DNA of 64,000 nucleotides from JAAYZH01 sp964479695 (GCA_964479695.1 CAYZSO010000008.1:1-64000); one strand, 5' to 3'; shown: positions 8,640 through 17,935, numbered from the stretch's first letter. A program made the numbers and translations. The notes: generated from the sequence alone by a model not told the origin.

Positions 8640-9110
8640 TTACTCCTGACCTCTTCGTGAAGCCAAGCGGTCAGCAGAATCCAGCATGATCGTCACAGGA
8701 CCATCATTAACAAGACTGACCTGCATATCTGCGCCGAATACGCCAGTCTCCACGGAAATCGCTGATTCGGCAAGTTTCATTGCCACATAATTGTACAATC
8801 TCTCCGCTAAGAGAGGTTCAGCCGACCTCGAAAAGCCCGGTCTGTTCCCGCGCCTCGTATCAGCATAGAGCGTAAACTGCGAAATCAAAAGGATTTCTCC
8901 TCCGACTTGGTGGATATCCAAGTTCATTTTTCCTTCCGAGTCCTCGAAAATACGCAGTTTACCGATCTTGCCGACCAACCAATCCCCATCCGCCTCTGTG
9001 TCATCTTGGGAAACGCCAAGCAAAATGAGAAAGCCCTCATTCACTGAGGACTTACATACCTGATCAATAGATACGGAAGCTCGGCTGACGCGTTGAATTA
9101 GGGCCCGCAT
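8640..9110 (-). CDS. dtd: D-aminoacyl-tRNA deacylase
   Basis: Removes D-amino acids (and glycine mischarged on tRNA-Ala) from tRNA in the cytoplasm. The 156 residues match the family length, and both hallmark motifs are present: SQFTL near residue 78 and NDGPVTIML near 133, where the Gly-cis-Pro pair supplies the chirality filter. It starts MRALIQRVSRASV, the usual N-terminus. The upstream mgsA-like gene ends only 2 bases before this start, so they form an operon. Full length with no sign of damage. Confidence 0.97.
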   Translation of the reverse strand: MRALIQRVSRASVSIDQVCKSSVNEGFLILLGVSQDDTEADGDWLVGKIGKLRIFEDSEGKMNLDIHQVGGEILLISQFTLYADTRRGNRPGFSRSAEPLLAERLYNYVAMKLAESAISVETGVFGADMQVSLVNDGPVTIMLDSADRLASRRGQE

Positions 9111-9112
9111 AG

Positions 9113-9502
9113 TTAGTGGATCAGTTCACGCCAGTCAAGATCCCCACGGTCAATCGCGAGTATCAGAAGCTCAGCACTCGCAAGATTGCTGGCGAAAGGA
9201 ATATTATTCTGGTCGCAAGCCCGCATCAGCAGGTTCGCATCATCGTAACTGCCCAACTGGGGATCACGAATGTAGATCACCGCATCAACTTCGTTGAATT
9301 CCGCTCTGGCGGCCAATTGGTTTAAGCCACCCTGAACGTCAGTGGCAATACCTGTAATCCGCAAACCGGCTGCCTGCTCAATAATGCGCACATTATTGCT
9401 GACAGACAAGAGATCATGTCTGCCCAGAATCTGTTTATACGCAATGCAGAAATTCACGAGCAACTCATTCTTGCGATTATCTGCCAATATAATTATCTTC
9501 AT
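9113..9502 (-). CDS. methylglyoxal synthase-like protein lacking the catalytic residues
   Basis: The fold signature of MgsA is clear: an FCIAYK helix, VDAVIYIRDPQ, NIPFASNLASAELLI and the end RGDLDWRELI, in 129 residues. But the residues that make methylglyoxal from dihydroxyacetone phosphate are changed. The N-terminal AHD is ADN, the phosphate-binding TGTTG segment is SVSNNV, the GGDQQ loop with the catalytic Asp reads GGLNQ, and the PHEPD His/Asp segment reads SYDDA. It is therefore probably a pseudoenzyme or binds a different ligand. The start at 9502 is chosen because TTGGAGG precedes it. It is coupled to dtd (2-base gap), which hints at a shared physiological setting. No frameshift or stop, so it is under selection as a protein. 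Confidence 0.8.
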   Translation of the reverse strand: MKIIILADNRKNELLVNFCIAYKQILGRHDLLSVSNNVRIIEQAAGLRITGIATDVQGGLNQLAARAEFNEVDAVIYIRDPQLGSYDDANLLMRACDQNNIPFASNLASAELLILAIDRGDLDWRELIH

Positions 9503-9632
9503 AAATCCTCCAATGATATGAGCCAAATCTACTTCGTGCAGATTGACTCATGAATCAAAAATATTTTACTAATTATCTGTGCGACATACAAGTGGGCAGT
9601 CTAGCCAAATCCTCGACTTCGCTTCTAACAAT

Positions 9633-9665
9633 CTGGCAAAGAACTGTGAAGAATCTGCGAAGAAT
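9633..9665. repeat. 11-bp tandem triplication after radC
   Basis: Three 11-bp units (CTGGCAAAGAA, CTGTGAAGAAT, CTGCGAAGAAT) lie 12 bases past the stop of radC. Between them and the stop codon an ACTTTG word is also repeated. Confidence 0.7.
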
Positions 9666-9676
9666 TTACAGCAAAG

Positions 9677-10393
9677 TCACAAAGTAAAAATCGAACGGAA
9701 GTTTTTATCAGAATATAGACTAATATACGTATTTCGTCCGATTATAATGTGGTCGTGTACCTTGATCCCTAACAGTTCACCGGCTTCGACAAACCTTCTC
9801 GTACTGTGGAGATCGTCCCCTGACGGTGTGACATCCCCACTGGGGTGGTTATGTAATAAAATCAGCGCAGCGGAGTTCGCCTTGATCGCTTCACGGAAAA
9901 CATCCCGTGGATCAATCACCGTTGCACTCAAACCACCGCGAGAAACTAGTAAGTCGCGAATCAAACGGTTTTTGCGGTCCAGGAACAAGGCTCTCAGTTC
10001 TTCGTGTGGCAGATCCTGCATCAAGGGGCTGAAGCGATCCGCAATGGCTTTGGGACTGGAGCAATTCAGGTTCTCGGTTCGTTCGAGCGTTGTTCTCTTC
10101 CCGAGTTCCAAGGCAGCTAAGATTCTAATCGACTTACTCACACCAACGCCTTTCACTGTCATTAACTCTTCCGCGGAAACATGGGAAAGTTCCGGGATTC
10201 CGTCTTGGCTCCCAAACTTAGCCAAAATTTCTGATGCTGTTGCCAAAGCATTCTTCTCTCTACTCCCGCTTCCCAGGAGTATCGCGATCAATTCCTGATC
10301 ACTAAGGCTTGCTCCACCTTGGTAATACATGCGTTCATAGGGTCTCTGGCTCTTCGGCAGCATGTGCATACTGAGATTATTCTCATCGTCCAT
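9677..10393 (-). CDS. radC: RadC-family JAMM/MPN+ protein
   Basis: A 238-residue RadC protein (DUF2466). The N-terminal half has a helix-hairpin-helix-like segment (SAEELMTVKGVGVSKSIRILAALELG, residues ~70-95 before the linker) and the C-terminal half the metalloprotease-type JAMM motif LHNHPSGDVTPSGDD. Despite its name RadC is not established as a repair protein; a DNA-linked metallo-hydrolase role is only presumed. The start at 10393 is preceded by GGGAGG, while an upstream in-frame start would run into the asnS terminator. A Rho-independent terminator separates it from asnS. Confidence 0.93.
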   Translation of the reverse strand: MDDENNLSMHMLPKSQRPYERMYYQGGASLSDQELIAILLGSGSREKNALATASEILAKFGSQDGIPELSHVSAEELMTVKGVGVSKSIRILAALELGKRTTLERTENLNCSSPKAIADRFSPLMQDLPHEELRALFLDRKNRLIRDLLVSRGGLSATVIDPRDVFREAIKANSAALILLHNHPSGDVTPSGDDLHSTRRFVEAGELLGIKVHDHIIIGRNTYISLYSDKNFRSIFTL

Positions 10394-10405
10394 ATCATCC
10401 TCCCA

Positions 10406-10442
10406 CAAAAAAACCACCTTTCACAACCGTGAGAGATGGTTT
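10406..10442 (-). terminator. intrinsic terminator of asnS
   Basis: On the minus strand a 13-bp stem (AACCATCTCTCAC with GTGAAAGGTGGTT, one mismatch) closes a 4-base loop and is followed directly by seven T residues. It lies between the asnS stop and the radC start. Confidence 0.9.
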
Positions 10443-10474
10443 AAAGTCTCTGAAATATTTTTCTTACAATTTTC

Positions 10475-11875
10475 TTAGAACGCCGCCTGGCCGGTAGTTC
10501 TCGGGAAAGGCAAGACGTCCCTGATATTGGACACACCGGTCAAATACATAATGAGCCTCTCGAACCCCAAACCGTAACCGGCGTGTTGCGTTGTGCCATA
10601 GCGGCGTAGGTCCAAATACCATTCGTAATCTTTAGGATCTATGTCTTTCTCCTCCATCATACGGAGAATATAGTCCAAGCGCTCTTCACGCTGGCTGCCG
10701 CCGATAATTTCACCAATTCCGGGCACCAGGCAATCCACCGCCGCAACCGTTTTGCCATCATCGTTCAGACGCATGTAAAAAGCCTTGACGTCCTTAGGAT
10801 AATCCGTCACGAAAATGGGGCCTTTAACCACTTCCTCCGTCAAGTACTTCTCATGTTCTGTCTGGAGTTCTACACCCCAGCTAATCGGAAAGGCAAAGTC
10901 TCTCCCCGATTTCTCTAAAATTTCGACCGCTTCTGTATAGGTCATATGGCGGAACTCAGAATTGACGACATTGTTCAAGCGTTCTTGCAAGTTCTTATCA
11001 ACAAACTTAGTTAAGAACTCTAGTTCAGCCGGGCACTTCTCCATAATATAGTTTAGAACATACTTCAGCATCGCTTCAGAGAGTTCCATAATGTCGGCCA
11101 AATCCGCAAAGGCGATTTCAGGTTCAATCATCCAGAACTCCGCGGCGTGGCGGGCTGTATTAGAGTGCTCCGAACGGAAGGTAGGCCCAAAGGTATAGAC
11201 CTTGCTGTACGCTTGGACAAAAGCCTCGACATTCAATTGGCCACTGACACTTAAGTAAGTCGATTTCCCGAAAAAATCCTGGGAGTAATCAACCGAACCA
11301 TCTTCTGTCCTGGGCGGGTTATTCATATCGAGTGTCGTAACCTGAAACATCTCACCGGCCCCTTCTGCGTCAGAAGCCGTGATAATCGGGGTGTGAACAT
11401 ACATAAACCCACGTTCATGAAAGAAGTTATGAATGGCGAAGGCCGCTTCCGACCTGACGCGGAAAACGGCCGTAAAGAGGTTACTCCTCGGCCTTAAATG
11501 GGCAATGCTCCGCAAAAACTCCGGCGAGTGGTGCTTCGGCTGCAAGGGATAATCCGGTGGGCAGTCCCCTTCAATTGAAATCTCCACGGCACGAATCTCA
11601 AACGCTTGCTTCATCTCGGGTGTAAGAACAAATTCTCCTCTAACCCGCAGCGAAGAGCCTATGCCCGCGCTACTTATTTCCGCATAATTACTCAGCTCAT
11701 CAGCAGTAGCGATCACTTGGACCGGCGTAAAACAGGTACCGTCGGTCAACTGAATAAAACAGAATTTCTTCTGGTCACGAAGTTGTTTCACCCAGCCGTT
11801 AACAGAAATAATTTTCTTCTCATACCGTTCCGGCTCGGCAAATAAATCTTTGACTTCGACTTTCAATTCTGACAT
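10475..11875 (-). CDS. asnS: asparaginyl-tRNA synthetase
   Basis: Class IIb aminoacyl-tRNA synthetase that charges tRNA-Asn. The N-terminal OB-fold anticodon-binding domain begins VSVNGWVKQLRDQKKFCFIQLTDG. Motif 2 is FGPTFRSEHSNTARH with the Asn-specific HAAEFWMIEPE, and motif 3 is GYGLGFERLIMYLTGVSNIRDVLPFPR at the C-terminus. 466 residues is the family norm. It follows the SEC-C protein gene by 14 bases and ends at a strong terminator. No T-box leader is seen upstream because there is no leader at all, so it depends on the upstream promoter. Confidence 0.97.
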   Translation of the reverse strand: MSELKVEVKDLFAEPERYEKKIISVNGWVKQLRDQKKFCFIQLTDGTCFTPVQVIATADELSNYAEISSAGIGSSLRVRGEFVLTPEMKQAFEIRAVEISIEGDCPPDYPLQPKHHSPEFLRSIAHLRPRSNLFTAVFRVRSEAAFAIHNFFHERGFMYVHTPIITASDAEGAGEMFQVTTLDMNNPPRTEDGSVDYSQDFFGKSTYLSVSGQLNVEAFVQAYSKVYTFGPTFRSEHSNTARHAAEFWMIEPEIAFADLADIMELSEAMLKYVLNYIMEKCPAELEFLTKFVDKNLQERLNNVVNSEFRHMTYTEAVEILEKSGRDFAFPISWGVELQTEHEKYLTEEVVKGPIFVTDYPKDVKAFYMRLNDDGKTVAAVDCLVPGIGEIIGGSQREERLDYILRMMEEKDIDPKDYEWYLDLRRYGTTQHAGYGLGFERLIMYLTGVSNIRDVLPFPRTTGQAAF

Positions 11876-11889
11876 ATCAGGCTCCTTAC

Positions 11890-12399
11890 TCAGGCATTCT
11901 TACCATGACATTTTTTATACTTCAAACCGCTGCCGCAGGGGCAGGGGTCATTACGTCCGATCTTGTCGCTGACAGCGATGTGGTCCTTACGGAAGCGCTT
12001 ACCAATTTCGTCACGCTCCTCCTTTGTGAAAACGTTGCCCCACGAATCCAATTTGTAAAGCCACTCCGCCTTGGCATCATGCATATTATATAAGAGCGTC
12101 TCATAATTGATCTCCAGGTCTAACGGAGTCGAATCTTCAACCGTATCCAAGTCAACCGTTTCCGTCAAACTCTGATTGATTCCATCAAGGAAACCCAAGA
12201 ACAAGACCATATCGCCGGCATAATCCAGCTTCTCGGCCAGTTCTGCTGCCGTACCTTCGAGCGCAAAATTAGGATAACCCTGTAAAATCAGATCATACGC
12301 ATGTTGCTCCGTCTCGTAATAGCGCGCGACGAAATCTTGGTACGCTTGTTGATTTTTTGTATCTTCAATTTTTTCATTCCATTCGGAAAAGTAACTCAT
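11890..12399 (-). CDS. SEC-C motif protein of unknown function
   Basis: A 169-residue acidic protein whose only recognisable part is the C-terminal SEC-C zinc motif IGRNDPCPCGSGLKYKKCHGK, the same module that ends SecA. The body is helical with no catalytic motif. SEC-C proteins outside SecA are thought to bind ribosomes or protein partners; that is family knowledge, not shown here. The start at 12399 is preferred over 12423 because AGGAGAG precedes it. It lies 27 bases after icd and 14 bases before asnS, so the three are likely co-transcribed. Confidence 0.75.
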   Translation of the reverse strand: MSYFSEWNEKIEDTKNQQAYQDFVARYYETEQHAYDLILQGYPNFALEGTAAELAEKLDYAGDMVLFLGFLDGINQSLTETVDLDTVEDSTPLDLEINYETLLYNMHDAKAEWLYKLDSWGNVFTKEERDEIGKRFRKDHIAVSDKIGRNDPCPCGSGLKYKKCHGKNA

Positions 12400-12426
12400 C
12401 CACTTCTCTCCTGCTTCATGCAAATT

Positions 12427-13644
12427 TTATTCAGCAGTATACCCTTGTCTGCCCATTTCTGCCGCAATTTCATGCAGAAAAGTTTCCGTATCCACAGCTC
12501 TAACCGTTTTCCCTTCCACCAGCGAGACCAGATCGTTCGTCATGATTCCGTTTTCGAGGACAGCCAGCGAAGCATTTTCCAGATCTTGGCCAAAGCGGCT
12601 GAGCTCAGGCAATCCATCTAATTCTCCTCGTTTCTGCAAGGCTCCGGTCCAGGCAAAAATTGTGGCGATCGGGTTTGTCGAGGTCTTCTCCCCCTTGAGA
12701 TAACGATAGTAATGGCGAGTCACCGTGCCGTGTGCCGCTTCATATTCATACTGGCCATTCGGTGAAACCAGCACAGAAGTCATCATCGCAAGGCTCCCGG
12801 ATGCAGCCGCAACGAAGTCTGACATGACATCTCCGTCATAATTTTTCAGAGCCCAGATGAAACCACCCTTGGATCTAACCACTCTGGCTACCGCATCGTC
12901 GATCAATGTGTAGAAATAGGTGATCCCGGTGTTTTCAAATGATTCTTTATATTCATCGTCATAGAGTTCCGCAAAAATATCTTTGAAATGATGATCATAT
13001 TTCTTCGAAATCGTATCTTTCGTTGAGAACCACAGATCCTGTTTCGTACTCAGTGCATATTGGAAACAAGAATGGGCAAAGGCATAAATGGATTCATCAG
13101 TATTATATTGCCCCTGCAAAATCCCCGGGCCGGTGAAGTCGAAAATCTCTTCGCGTTCTTCGCCATCGGCTGTACTTAGGACAAGTTCGGCCTTACCCGC
13201 TTTCGTCACTTGAAGCTCAGCGGCTTTGTAAATATCACCATAGGCGTGTCGGGCTATGGTGATGGGCTTCTGCCAGCTCCTCACAAAGGGTTTCACAGAC
13301 GAGAGCAAGATCGGAGTACGGAAAACCGTTCCGTCAAGGATAGCTCTAATGGTTGCATTCGGACTCGGCAGCAAACGTTTAAGTTTATATTCCTCTACTC
13401 GCTGTGCATTAGGCGTAATGGTCGCACACTTCACAGCAACGCCCAACTCGAGAGTCCGTTTCGCCGAATCAATCGTCACTTGATCCGAAGTTCGGTCTCT
13501 CTCCTCCAGACTCAAATCATAGTACTCCGTCCGAAGATCCACATAGGGAAGAATCAAAATATCTTTGATCATTTTCCAGCAAACACGGGTCATCTCATCC
13601 CCGTCCATCTCGACAAGCGGGGTCGTCATCGCAAGTTTCGTCAT
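12427..13644 (-). CDS. icd: isocitrate dehydrogenase (NADP+), dimeric eukaryotic-like type
   Basis: Oxidative decarboxylation of isocitrate to 2-oxoglutarate. The 405 residues begin TPLVEMDGDEMTR and contain YDLSLEERDRTSD, LPSPNATIRAILDGTVFR, the Mg-binding YDGDVMSD and the coenzyme segment EAAHGTVTRHYYRY. This is the type II (homodimeric, eukaryote-like) subfamily rather than the E. coli type. In an anaerobe it would supply 2-oxoglutarate for glutamate synthesis. AAAGGA precedes the ATG. The SEC-C protein and asnS follow closely. Confidence 0.96.
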   Translation of the reverse strand: MTKLAMTTPLVEMDGDEMTRVCWKMIKDILILPYVDLRTEYYDLSLEERDRTSDQVTIDSAKRTLELGVAVKCATITPNAQRVEEYKLKRLLPSPNATIRAILDGTVFRTPILLSSVKPFVRSWQKPITIARHAYGDIYKAAELQVTKAGKAELVLSTADGEEREEIFDFTGPGILQGQYNTDESIYAFAHSCFQYALSTKQDLWFSTKDTISKKYDHHFKDIFAELYDDEYKESFENTGITYFYTLIDDAVARVVRSKGGFIWALKNYDGDVMSDFVAAASGSLAMMTSVLVSPNGQYEYEAAHGTVTRHYYRYLKGEKTSTNPIATIFAWTGALQKRGELDGLPELSRFGQDLENASLAVLENGIMTNDLVSLVEGKTVRAVDTETFLHEIAAEMGRQGYTAE

Positions 13645-13664
13645 GATAATTATCCTTTCGGTTT

Positions 13665-13696
13665 GAATCTACTCTGGTCTCAATCTACTCTGGTCT
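13665..13696. repeat. 16-bp tandem duplication between holA and icd
   Basis: Two units (GAATCTACTCTGGTCT and CAATCTACTCTGGTCT) occupy the 93-base gap between the holA stop and the icd start. Confidence 0.9.
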
Positions 13697-13737
13697 CTTA
13701 TGAAGCTAATATGCAGAAGAATTGTTTCATATTATAG

Positions 13738-14820
13738 TCAGCGAAAATCTGTACCGTCAACGCCGGGAGGCTGCAAAGCCTGCAGAATTAAGAGCTCCAG
13801 TGCCTGATCTTCCGCGATCTTGCCACTTTTAATTCCATAATCGGTATTAGCACACAGAAGATAGATATATTGCAATTGTTTGGCAGAAAATTTACGCTTC
13901 TGATTCCAAAGTTTCTCTGCCACAAATTTCCCCGTTTGCAACTGCTTCATCAGAGATTGGACAGATGAAGCGGCTGAGGCGGCCAGAAGTTGGCGGAAAT
14001 GGCGGGCGATCATAAACAGAATATACTGAGGCGCGGTTTTTTGGCTGGACATCGTCCGGTAGATCCGAAGCGCCTCCTCACTGTTGTGCTGTGCGATATG
14101 ATCCGTTAATTGAAAGATCGTTCCACGAAGATCAGGGATGCATATTTCGTCGACTAGGGCCTCATCCACGAGTTCGCGTTTCTCTCTCCGACAGGCAAGG
14201 CTGAGTTTCTGGAGTTCACTGCGAATTTGCAACATGCTGCGGCCAGACCGTTCAACTAAGCTCTCAGCCGCCTGGGGCGTCATGCGAATTCCGTAGCGTT
14301 GCAAATATGCTTTTGCCCAGTTCTGAAGCTCATAAGAGTCTTTTGCAGCCAGCTCTACCCGAAGGCCGCGGCTATCCACCACATTCAACAACTTCTTCGA
14401 GCGTTTATCAATTTTCTCTTCCACAAAAAGCAAGACAGAATAATCATTCACTGCCGAAATCAAACTCAGCGCCTGATCCGCATATGGGTTACCTGAAGGC
14501 GTAAACAGCGCTGTATTTTTCAAAATCAGCACTCTTCTGGGCGAGAGAAAGGCCGGGGTCTGAAGCTCTTGAGAGAGTGTGGAAAACGCCAACTTCTGCG
14601 GTTTACCCCCGCAATCAAGCACACGAGAATCAAGTTCTTCTGCCCCCGGTACTAACGCTTGTTCCTCAATCGTCCGGAGCACGTGTTCCAGAAGAAATTC
14701 CTCTTCGCCATAGAGCAAATAGAGCGGCCTAAGCCTTCCGGACTTGAGCTCTCGCATAATTTCTGTATATCCGTAAACCGTCGTTTCACCGGTCTCGCTC
14801 TTCTTCCTGCTCACCGCCAT
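13738..14820 (-). CDS. holA: DNA polymerase III delta subunit
   Basis: Clamp-loader subunit that opens the sliding clamp. The 360 residues show the family start LRPLYLLYGEEEFLLEHVL, where the remnant of an ATPase fold lacks a P-loop as expected, then VLILKNTALF, a second domain around LQRYGIRMTPQAAESLVERSGRSM, and a helical C-terminal collar with YILFMIARHFRQLL. It lies 2 bases after comEC, the comEC-holA order common in Firmicutes. Confidence 0.95.
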   Translation of the reverse strand: MAVSRKKSETGETTVYGYTEIMRELKSGRLRPLYLLYGEEEFLLEHVLRTIEEQALVPGAEELDSRVLDCGGKPQKLAFSTLSQELQTPAFLSPRRVLILKNTALFTPSGNPYADQALSLISAVNDYSVLLFVEEKIDKRSKKLLNVVDSRGLRVELAAKDSYELQNWAKAYLQRYGIRMTPQAAESLVERSGRSMLQIRSELQKLSLACRREKRELVDEALVDEICIPDLRGTIFQLTDHIAQHNSEEALRIYRTMSSQKTAPQYILFMIARHFRQLLAASAASSVQSLMKQLQTGKFVAEKLWNQKRKFSAKQLQYIYLLCANTDYGIKSGKIAEDQALELLILQALQPPGVDGTDFR

Positions 14821-14822
14821 GA

Positions 14823-17219
14823 CTAACCCTCCGTTCCCATGATTCTAGCATAGTGTTCCGGCAGATAGTTTTCTTTCATGGTTCCGGCCAAAGCCGCCTT
14901 CCGCCCCAATCGCAAGTGTAATGTCGCATCATAATCCGTTCTCTTGACCTGAGATACGGCCTGAAGTTCTTGCAGAACTTCAGGTGCCGGGTGGCCATAG
15001 CGGTTCTGGAAGCCACAACTGATGATGGAGATGGTGGGGGCGGCTTTGGCCAAAAAAGCAGCGGAACTAGCGGTTTTCGAACCATGGTGAGAAACATGCA
15101 GAATTTCGGCTTCAAACGAGATTTCAGCTGCCATAAGCTGATCTTCTATAGCAAAACCTGCATCCCCCATCCAGAGAACACGAAAATCCCGGTCGTTCGA
15201 TAAGAGCACAAGACTCGAATCATTGCTCTCCTTGCCGCCGCCCCCCGGCGAAAGAATTTCGAAATGGATCCCGGCCAGCGTCAATTGATCCCCCTGCTCA
15301 AGGTAGGTGAATGTGGCCCCTGCGCCGGCGGCAGAATCTTGAAGGGCAAGAAGTTTCTCTTCCTCCAAACCGTATCGACTGAGGAAAATCGTGCCAACCG
15401 GAAACCCTCCTTCCATCAATTCCGTCACACCCGCAACATGATCCTGATCAAGATGGCTAAGGAAGACATAGTCAAGCCGCGGAATCTCCAGGTAACTCAG
15501 GACCGACTTGAGATCCCGGCCGAAACCCGGAGGGCCTCCGTCGATCAAGATACTCTTCTCGCCGTTCCAGATTAGTGAAGCATCCCCCTGCCCCGCATCG
15601 AGAAAATAGACTCCGTTAGATGTGAAACGGAAGACGAGGTAGCCAGCGACTAGACACGAAGCCAGAACTGCTCTTACGAGAATTTGTGGCCTTTCTCGCA
15701 AATAAACCTTCTTCACATGCGTACTTGTCTGCAAAGCCGGAAACAAACGCGCGTAGGGCACGACCAAGAGGAAGAGTAAATGAAGGCGGCTGGAAGTGAA
15801 GCCGATTTCGGTCAAACCTGCGCCTGAAGTCAAGAGATTTTGGAAGAGATGATAAAGCGTACTTATAGCGAGTCCAAGCCAGTGTGAAACCGCTGCGAAA
15901 GGCAAGAACAAAATGAAGGCAAAGGCCCACACCAGCAAGAGTTCCGTAAGAGGAAGCAAAAATAAGTTTGCCACAATTTCAGCTAAACTGAAATAGCGAC
16001 CGGGCTCCCAAAGAAACGGCAACAAGAACAGTTGAATACCGAGATAAAGACGCATTTTTGCAGATAGCCTCGTCAGCAGAGTCCTACCGGCTGATGTTGC
16101 ATGCGGTATGAGATCATCCGGTTTTCTTTGTAAATAGACGGCCTGCGTTGCTGCGGAAGACATCAGAAAACCGGTGTTGAGCAGAAGCCAGGGACGGACG
16201 ATCGCAACGATCAAGATCGATAGGTAGAGATAGTTGTCCTGCAGCGTTCGAACCTTGCGCCGCCTATGGATGAGCTCAATCATTTTCATAATGGATGCAC
16301 GAAGCATGGCTGCCTGTCCCAGACTGAGCCAGGCCAGAAACAACAGACCAATCATCTCAGCAGGAAGGCGGTGTTCGTTCTTTCTAAACAATTTTTTCGT
16401 CAATGGCCGTAAACTTTCAAGACACAGACTCACGTTCGTTCCGGATGCGACTAGGACATGCGTCAAACCAAAATTCTGAAATTGCTCCTCGCTGTCTTGG
16501 GCTAGATAGCTCTCATCCCCATAGAGCATCGCGGCGATCACAGCGCCGGTTTCTCTGTCCGTCTGACTTAGTAGTTGTTCCGTCAATTGGGCTCTCGCCC
16601 CCATCGCCAGACGCGTCAATAGATAGCTGTAAAGCCTGTCGCTGACAAGAACCACCTGACTTGCCTTACTCCAGGTGAGCTGACAGAATACCCCCTGTTT
16701 CACCAGCCAAGCTGCGCTGTCGAAGCCCCCGGGTACTCGGCTGCCCGTAAGCCGCCTCGGCTTCGCGTGGACACGAAATACTTGACCCGGCAAGATCTCT
16801 GTTTCCGCTGCCAAGGGGCCTCTGAAGTAGAGTTTTAGGCCTTTGGCCTCACCAGTAGCGAGACTCCCTACCCCCTTCACTTCATTCTTCAGGAAATCAC
16901 GACTTACGGAATGGATATTGATGAAGTAGCTGCCCTGTTCAACCGGAGCGCCTAGATAAAACAAGTGTGTCTGATACGCGCGATACACTTGGAAATAGAG
17001 CAGAAGCAAAATAAATCCCAGAGAGAAAGTCAGACGAATGCCGGACTTGAACTTCCTTGTGCAAAACCAGAAGAGGAGACACAGCGCTAGTAGAGCGAGA
17101 TAGATCAAAAGACTTGGCCGCAAAATCGCAAGCCTGACCGCGGTGAGCAGGATGAGCACCGGAAGCAGAGCCGGTCTGGCTTCCAGAAATTCTTGCAGAA
17201 AATTGAGAATATGTCGCAC
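14823..17219 (-). CDS. comEC: ComEC/Rec2 competence DNA-uptake channel
   Basis: Membrane channel that takes up single-stranded DNA during natural transformation. The N-terminal ~70 residues are hydrophobic, followed by a DUF4131-type OB region (HAKPRRLTGSRVPGGFD), then a multi-helix competence core (LTHVLVASGTNVSLC), and from about residue 525 a metallo-beta-lactamase domain with VYFLDAGQGDASLI, LSHLDQDHVAG and HVSHHGSKT. 798 residues is full length. The start is GTG at 17219 with AGAGGTG upstream. The gene contains two copies of the iterated GGCGGCTTTGGCC word (14886, 15039). No comEA or comFA is in this window. Confidence 0.95.
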   Translation of the reverse strand: MRHILNFLQEFLEARPALLPVLILLTAVRLAILRPSLLIYLALLALCLLFWFCTRKFKSGIRLTFSLGFILLLLYFQVYRAYQTHLFYLGAPVEQGSYFINIHSVSRDFLKNEVKGVGSLATGEAKGLKLYFRGPLAAETEILPGQVFRVHAKPRRLTGSRVPGGFDSAAWLVKQGVFCQLTWSKASQVVLVSDRLYSYLLTRLAMGARAQLTEQLLSQTDRETGAVIAAMLYGDESYLAQDSEEQFQNFGLTHVLVASGTNVSLCLESLRPLTKKLFRKNEHRLPAEMIGLLFLAWLSLGQAAMLRASIMKMIELIHRRRKVRTLQDNYLYLSILIVAIVRPWLLLNTGFLMSSAATQAVYLQRKPDDLIPHATSAGRTLLTRLSAKMRLYLGIQLFLLPFLWEPGRYFSLAEIVANLFLLPLTELLLVWAFAFILFLPFAAVSHWLGLAISTLYHLFQNLLTSGAGLTEIGFTSSRLHLLFLLVVPYARLFPALQTSTHVKKVYLRERPQILVRAVLASCLVAGYLVFRFTSNGVYFLDAGQGDASLIWNGEKSILIDGGPPGFGRDLKSVLSYLEIPRLDYVFLSHLDQDHVAGVTELMEGGFPVGTIFLSRYGLEEEKLLALQDSAAGAGATFTYLEQGDQLTLAGIHFEILSPGGGGKESNDSSLVLLSNDRDFRVLWMGDAGFAIEDQLMAAEISFEAEILHVSHHGSKTASSAAFLAKAAPTISIISCGFQNRYGHPAPEVLQELQAVSQVKRTDYDATLHLRLGRKAALAGTMKENYLPEHYARIMGTEG

Positions 17220-17310
17220 AAGGCACCTCTTTCTATGTGCCTTATCGTACCCTCAATTGGAAGCGCCTTGTTGACAGAAATTCTAAGTATTTCTACCAAA
17301 AAGTCAGAAA

Positions 17311-17350
17311 AATCTCGGATAGTCTCGGAAATTCTCAGATAATCTCAGAT
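17311..17350. repeat. 10-bp tandem repeat that duplicates the engB stop
   Basis: Four 10-bp units of the type AATCTCAGAT/AGTCTCGGAA run from just beyond engB into its stop codon. The complement of the innermost unit contains the TGA, so the repeat grew from the end of the reading frame. Confidence 0.8.
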
Positions 17351-17935
17351 ATAGCGAGTAATTTCTTGCTGCAGCGCCGCTAAGCCTTGTTTGCCGCTGG
17401 CGGAGACAACGAAATAGGGTTTATTTTCGGGTAAGAGCCCCTTCGCGCGAAAGGAAGCAACTTGCCGATCCGCTTGAGCCTTGCTGAATTTATCGGCTTT
17501 GTTGAGCACGAGTACATACGGAATTTCATGATGTTCCAAGTAATCAATGATCATTTGATCCTCTTCTGTCGGATCATGGCGAATATCCAGCAGAACCAGA
17601 ACCAGGGCAATCGGTCTGTCGGAAGTGAGGTAGTCATCAGCCAGACGGCTGAATTCAGTAATTTTCTCCTTCGAAGCTTTCGCATAGCCGTAGCCAGGAA
17701 GATCCGTCAAGAAAAACTGTTGATCCACCATAAAATAGAGAACCAATCTGGTCTTCCCCGGGGTCTGGCTTACGCGGGCCAAATTGCGCTTATTAGCCAA
17801 TGCGTTGATCAAGCTGGACTTCCCCACATTGGATCGTCCGGCCAGAACAACTTCCGGAATTCCTTCTTGAGGACATTGATCCAGGCTTCCGGCCGTTGCA
17901 TAATGTAGCGTATTTTGAAAGTTAATCAGAGCCAT
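17345..17935 (-). CDS. engB: ribosome biogenesis GTPase EngB/YsxC
   Basis: Small essential GTPase that helps late assembly of the large ribosomal subunit. G1 is GRSNVGKSSLINAL near residues 34-47, the switch I region SQTPGKTRLVLYF, G3 DLPGYGYAKAS, G4 LNKADK and G5 VSASGKQG. 196 residues is normal. Translation signals are modest (a GGAGAA 14 bases before the ATG). It is divergent from prs and lies upstream of comEC by about 125 bases. Confidence 0.96.
   Translation of the reverse strand: MALINFQNTLHYATAGSLDQCPQEGIPEVVLAGRSNVGKSSLINALANKRNLARVSQTPGKTRLVLYFMVDQQFFLTDLPGYGYAKASKEKITEFSRLADDYLTSDRPIALVLVLLDIRHDPTEEDQMIIDYLEHHEIPYVLVLNKADKFSKAQADRQVASFRAKGLLPENKPYFVVSASGKQGLAALQQEITRYI

Noticed and set aside
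10475..11889. T-box leader for asnS
   Set aside because: Only 14 bases separate asnS from the upstream gene, so there is no room for a leader.
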